Assembly: GCA_947259435.1 (NCBI GenBank)
Contig: CAMYMP010000106.1
Coordinates: forward strand, 1-7,512
DNA: 7,512 nt
Origin: an uncultured Woeseiaceae bacterium
GTDB taxonomy: Bacteria > Pseudomonadota > Gammaproteobacteria > Woeseiales > Woeseiaceae
Reading direction: 5' to 3'
The notes beneath the pieces were generated by a model. That model saw nothing but the letters and a program-made list of their open reading frames with translations, was not told the DNA's origin and searched no databases. Both the position numbers and the translations under genes were made by a program. Shown in pieces: positions 6,233 through 7,512 of the stretch (position 1 is the first letter of the stretch; the number at the start of each line of letters is the position of its first letter).

Positions 6233-6676
6233 CTATGCCTCCTTCGTGATTTCGGGGGCAACATCAGGCGCCAACCGGATCGGTTTCGAGGAACAGCAGA
6301 AATCCCCCAATTCGGCAACCTGCATTTTGCCACTGATAAACAAATACAAATGACTGGATATCATCTTCATCATTTCCAGACGATGCGTAGTTTCCGCAGA
6401 CTCTGGCTGCGTTTTCAACAGGTTATAGTGATAGACAATCTCGCGGCAGGTTTCGCGGCAGGCGTTGAAACTCGGGTCGCCTTTGGCACCCTGTCGATGC
6501 AGAGCCAGCAGCCGAAATCCTTCGCGAGTTTCGTTGGTAGGGATCTCGCCACGCGCGGTAATCCAGTGCTCGACGACCTCCTCACTGAGCCGCAGCAATT
6601 CGTCCAGGGCGCTCTGCAGGTCCGGCCCGGCGCTAACGGCCGCGATGCCGGACTCGATTTCTGCGAGCGGCCTCAT
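6233..6676 (-). CDS. Conserved-context protein of unknown function between hdrB and lbpA
   Basis: This 147-residue, mainly helical and soluble protein has no signal peptide or membrane segment. I do not recognise a family. Visible features are a helix-rich N-terminal half (LDELLRLSEEVVEHW, 24-38), cysteines C73 and C77 in NACRETCREI, and an adjacent pair C127-C128 in GDFCCSSKPIRL. These four cysteines could bind a metal or Fe-S cluster or carry sulfur, but the spacing fits no ferredoxin motif I know. The frame stays open upstream to 7117, but that part is the hdrB gene read out of frame. The ATG at 6676 is preferred because it forms an ATGA overlap with the hdrB stop, has AAGG six bases upstream, and gives normal amino-acid composition. 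Its place between hdrB and lbpA suggests a role in the sHdr machinery. It may or may not correspond to the hypothetical protein usually encoded in such clusters. Confidence 0.75.
   Translation of the reverse strand: MRPLAEIESGIAAVSAGPDLQSALDELLRLSEEVVEHWITARGEIPTNETREGFRLLALHRQGAKGDPSFNACRETCREIVYHYNLLKTQPESAETTHRLEMMKMISSHLYLFISGKMQVAELGDFCCSSKPIRLAPDVAPEITKEA
6238..6244 (-). promoter_or_regulatory. Perfect Shine-Dalgarno sequence of the lipoate-binding protein gene
   Basis: AAGGAGG on the minus strand lies seven bases before the ATG at 6230 and inside the last codons of the 147-residue upstream gene. It is the strongest ribosome binding site I found in the window, consistent with a carrier protein needed in high amounts. 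Confidence 0.85.
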
Positions 6677-7512
6677 GCGAGACCTTTTTCCTTGAGGAAC
6701 CGCATCGAGTCGGAGATGTTCTCGTGCACGCCGACTTTCCTGGGTTTCAGCCCCAGGGCCATGCCGAGCAGCTGCGTGAAGTACAGGACCTTGATCTCGA
6801 CCGTTTCGCCGAGCGTCTTCTCGGCCCGTATCTGATGCATCTCGAGGCCGGTATGGCAGGTCGGGCATTCCGTGGCAATAACGTCGGCGCCGGCCAACTT
6901 TGCCGCTTTGAGGATATTCAGCACCAGCTTCGTGGAAGTGTCGCTGTCCGACAGCGTGTGCGCCCCGCCGCAGCAGGCCGTCTTTAACGGAAACTCGACG
7001 TTTTCGGCGCCTGCCGCCGCGAGCAGATCGTCCATGAAGTGTGGCTTCGACGTCGACTCGCTTCCGGGCCCGGCGTCCTTCTCGGGAAAGATGTGCCGCG
7101 GCCGTGTGTACATGCACCCGTAGTAATTCGCCACTTTGATGCCGCTTAGCGAGTTCTTGACGCGCTTGGCAAGGCCCTCTTCGCCGATGGCGTCTCTGAT
7201 CCAGTCGAGCGCGTGTATCGTCTCCACCTGTCCCGATTCATAGGTTTTGTGGCCGGCCTTTTTCGACAGCCTGTCCACCACCTCTGCCGACTCTGCATCG
7301 TTCTTGAGGTCGTACTCGGCTTTCTTGAGATTGTGATAGCAGCCGTTGCAAGGCGCCATGACCACGTCCATGTCCATCTCGTTGGCCGCGACCGACATAA
7401 CGCGTGACGACAGGTAGGTCTGCAACTTGGGATCGACATTCTTCACTTCCATCGCGCCGCAGCAGTTCCAGTTCTCGACCTCGACAAGATCGAGCCCCAG
7501 CTTCTTGCCAAC
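6673..7512 (-). CDS. hdrB: Heterodisulfide reductase subunit B-like protein with two CCG domains, N-terminus cut off
   Basis: 279 residues are visible; the frame runs off the right edge, where perhaps 20-30 N-terminal residues including the first conserved cysteine are missing. The visible sequence starts VGKKLGLDLVEVENWNCCGAME, the first CCG motif (C17-C18), with APCNGC (C55, C58) completing domain one. Domain two has YYGCMYTRP (C133), TACCGGAHT (C180-C181) and TECPTC (C216, C219). In methanogen HdrB these two sets hold non-cubane [4Fe-4S] clusters that cleave CoM-S-S-CoB. In bacterial sHdr complexes HdrB-like subunits take part in oxidising protein-bound sulfur. All ligands of cluster two are present, and all of cluster one except the cysteine outside the window. 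The lbpA gene nearby argues for sHdrB, probably the B2 copy as it would end the hdr gene set, rather than lactate-utilisation LutA or glycolate oxidase GlcF relatives. The stop overlaps the next start by 4 bp, so the two are likely co-translated. Confidence 0.87.
   Translation of the reverse strand, partial: VGKKLGLDLVEVENWNCCGAMEVKNVDPKLQTYLSSRVMSVAANEMDMDVVMAPCNGCYHNLKKAEYDLKNDAESAEVVDRLSKKAGHKTYESGQVETIHALDWIRDAIGEEGLAKRVKNSLSGIKVANYYGCMYTRPRHIFPEKDAGPGSESTSKPHFMDDLLAAAGAENVEFPLKTACCGGAHTLSDSDTSTKLVLNILKAAKLAGADVIATECPTCHTGLEMHQIRAEKTLGETVEIKVLYFTQLLGMALGLKPRKVGVHENISDSMRFLKEKGLA

Noticed and set aside
5706..6353. A 215-codon plus-strand open frame
   Set aside because: It is antisense to lbpA and the ArsR-family gene, both of which carry clear family motifs and ribosome binding sites.
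6677..7117. Upstream extension of the 147-residue protein to 294 residues
   Set aside because: The added part is the hdrB coding sequence read in another frame and is arginine-rich nonsense; the ATGA overlap at 6676-6673 marks the start.

Overview
The window looks like chromosomal DNA from a moderately GC-rich gammaproteobacterium that probably oxidises sulfur. Its eight intact or partly broken genes on the minus strand are tightly packed and read from right to left. They meet the 3' end of one plus-strand gene at the left edge. Taxonomy is inferred from the HemG-type protoporphyrinogen oxidase and the FadL-type porin; there is no rRNA to confirm it.

Right part (about 5415-7512): a fragment of an sHdr-type sulfur-oxidation locus. 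In transcription order it holds an HdrB-like subunit with two CCG domains (cut by the window edge), a 147-residue cysteine-containing protein of unknown function (4-bp ATGA overlap), a GcvH-like lipoate-binding protein of the LbpA kind with its lipoyl lysine, and an ArsR-family repressor. The repressor's cysteine pair is spaced exactly as in the persulfide sensors SqrR and BigR. HdrB next to LbpA is the hallmark of the sulfur-oxidising heterodisulfide reductase-like pathway, in which LbpA carries sulfur-bound intermediates.

Middle part (3076-5411): a FadL/OmpP1-type outer-membrane transporter and an exported protein with two DUF302-like halves. The FadL gene is broken. A good ribosome binding site and signal peptide start at 5411, but that frame stops after 59 codons, and the barrel continues in another frame. 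The segment that should carry the conserved NPA part of the hatch is missing, so a deletion of roughly 45-60 codons (2 mod 3 in bases) is the simplest explanation.

Left part (1-3033): a long PLP-dependent class V aminotransferase resembling cysteine desulfurases, then a cysteine synthase with an unusual substrate loop, and finally the convergent 3' end of hemG. The stop codons of cysM and hemG share the palindrome CTAG.

Taken together, the minus-strand set could join uptake of a hydrophobic sulfur compound (porin, exported protein), oxidation of bound sulfur in the cytoplasm (sHdr/LbpA), persulfide-responsive control (ArsR), and cysteine sulfur handling (desulfurase-like enzyme, cysteine synthase). 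Membership of one transcript is inferred from strand and spacing (-4, 2, 24, 3, 19, 42 and 90 bp). No stretch over 300 bases lacks a gene, and no RNA genes, CRISPR arrays or mobile elements were seen.
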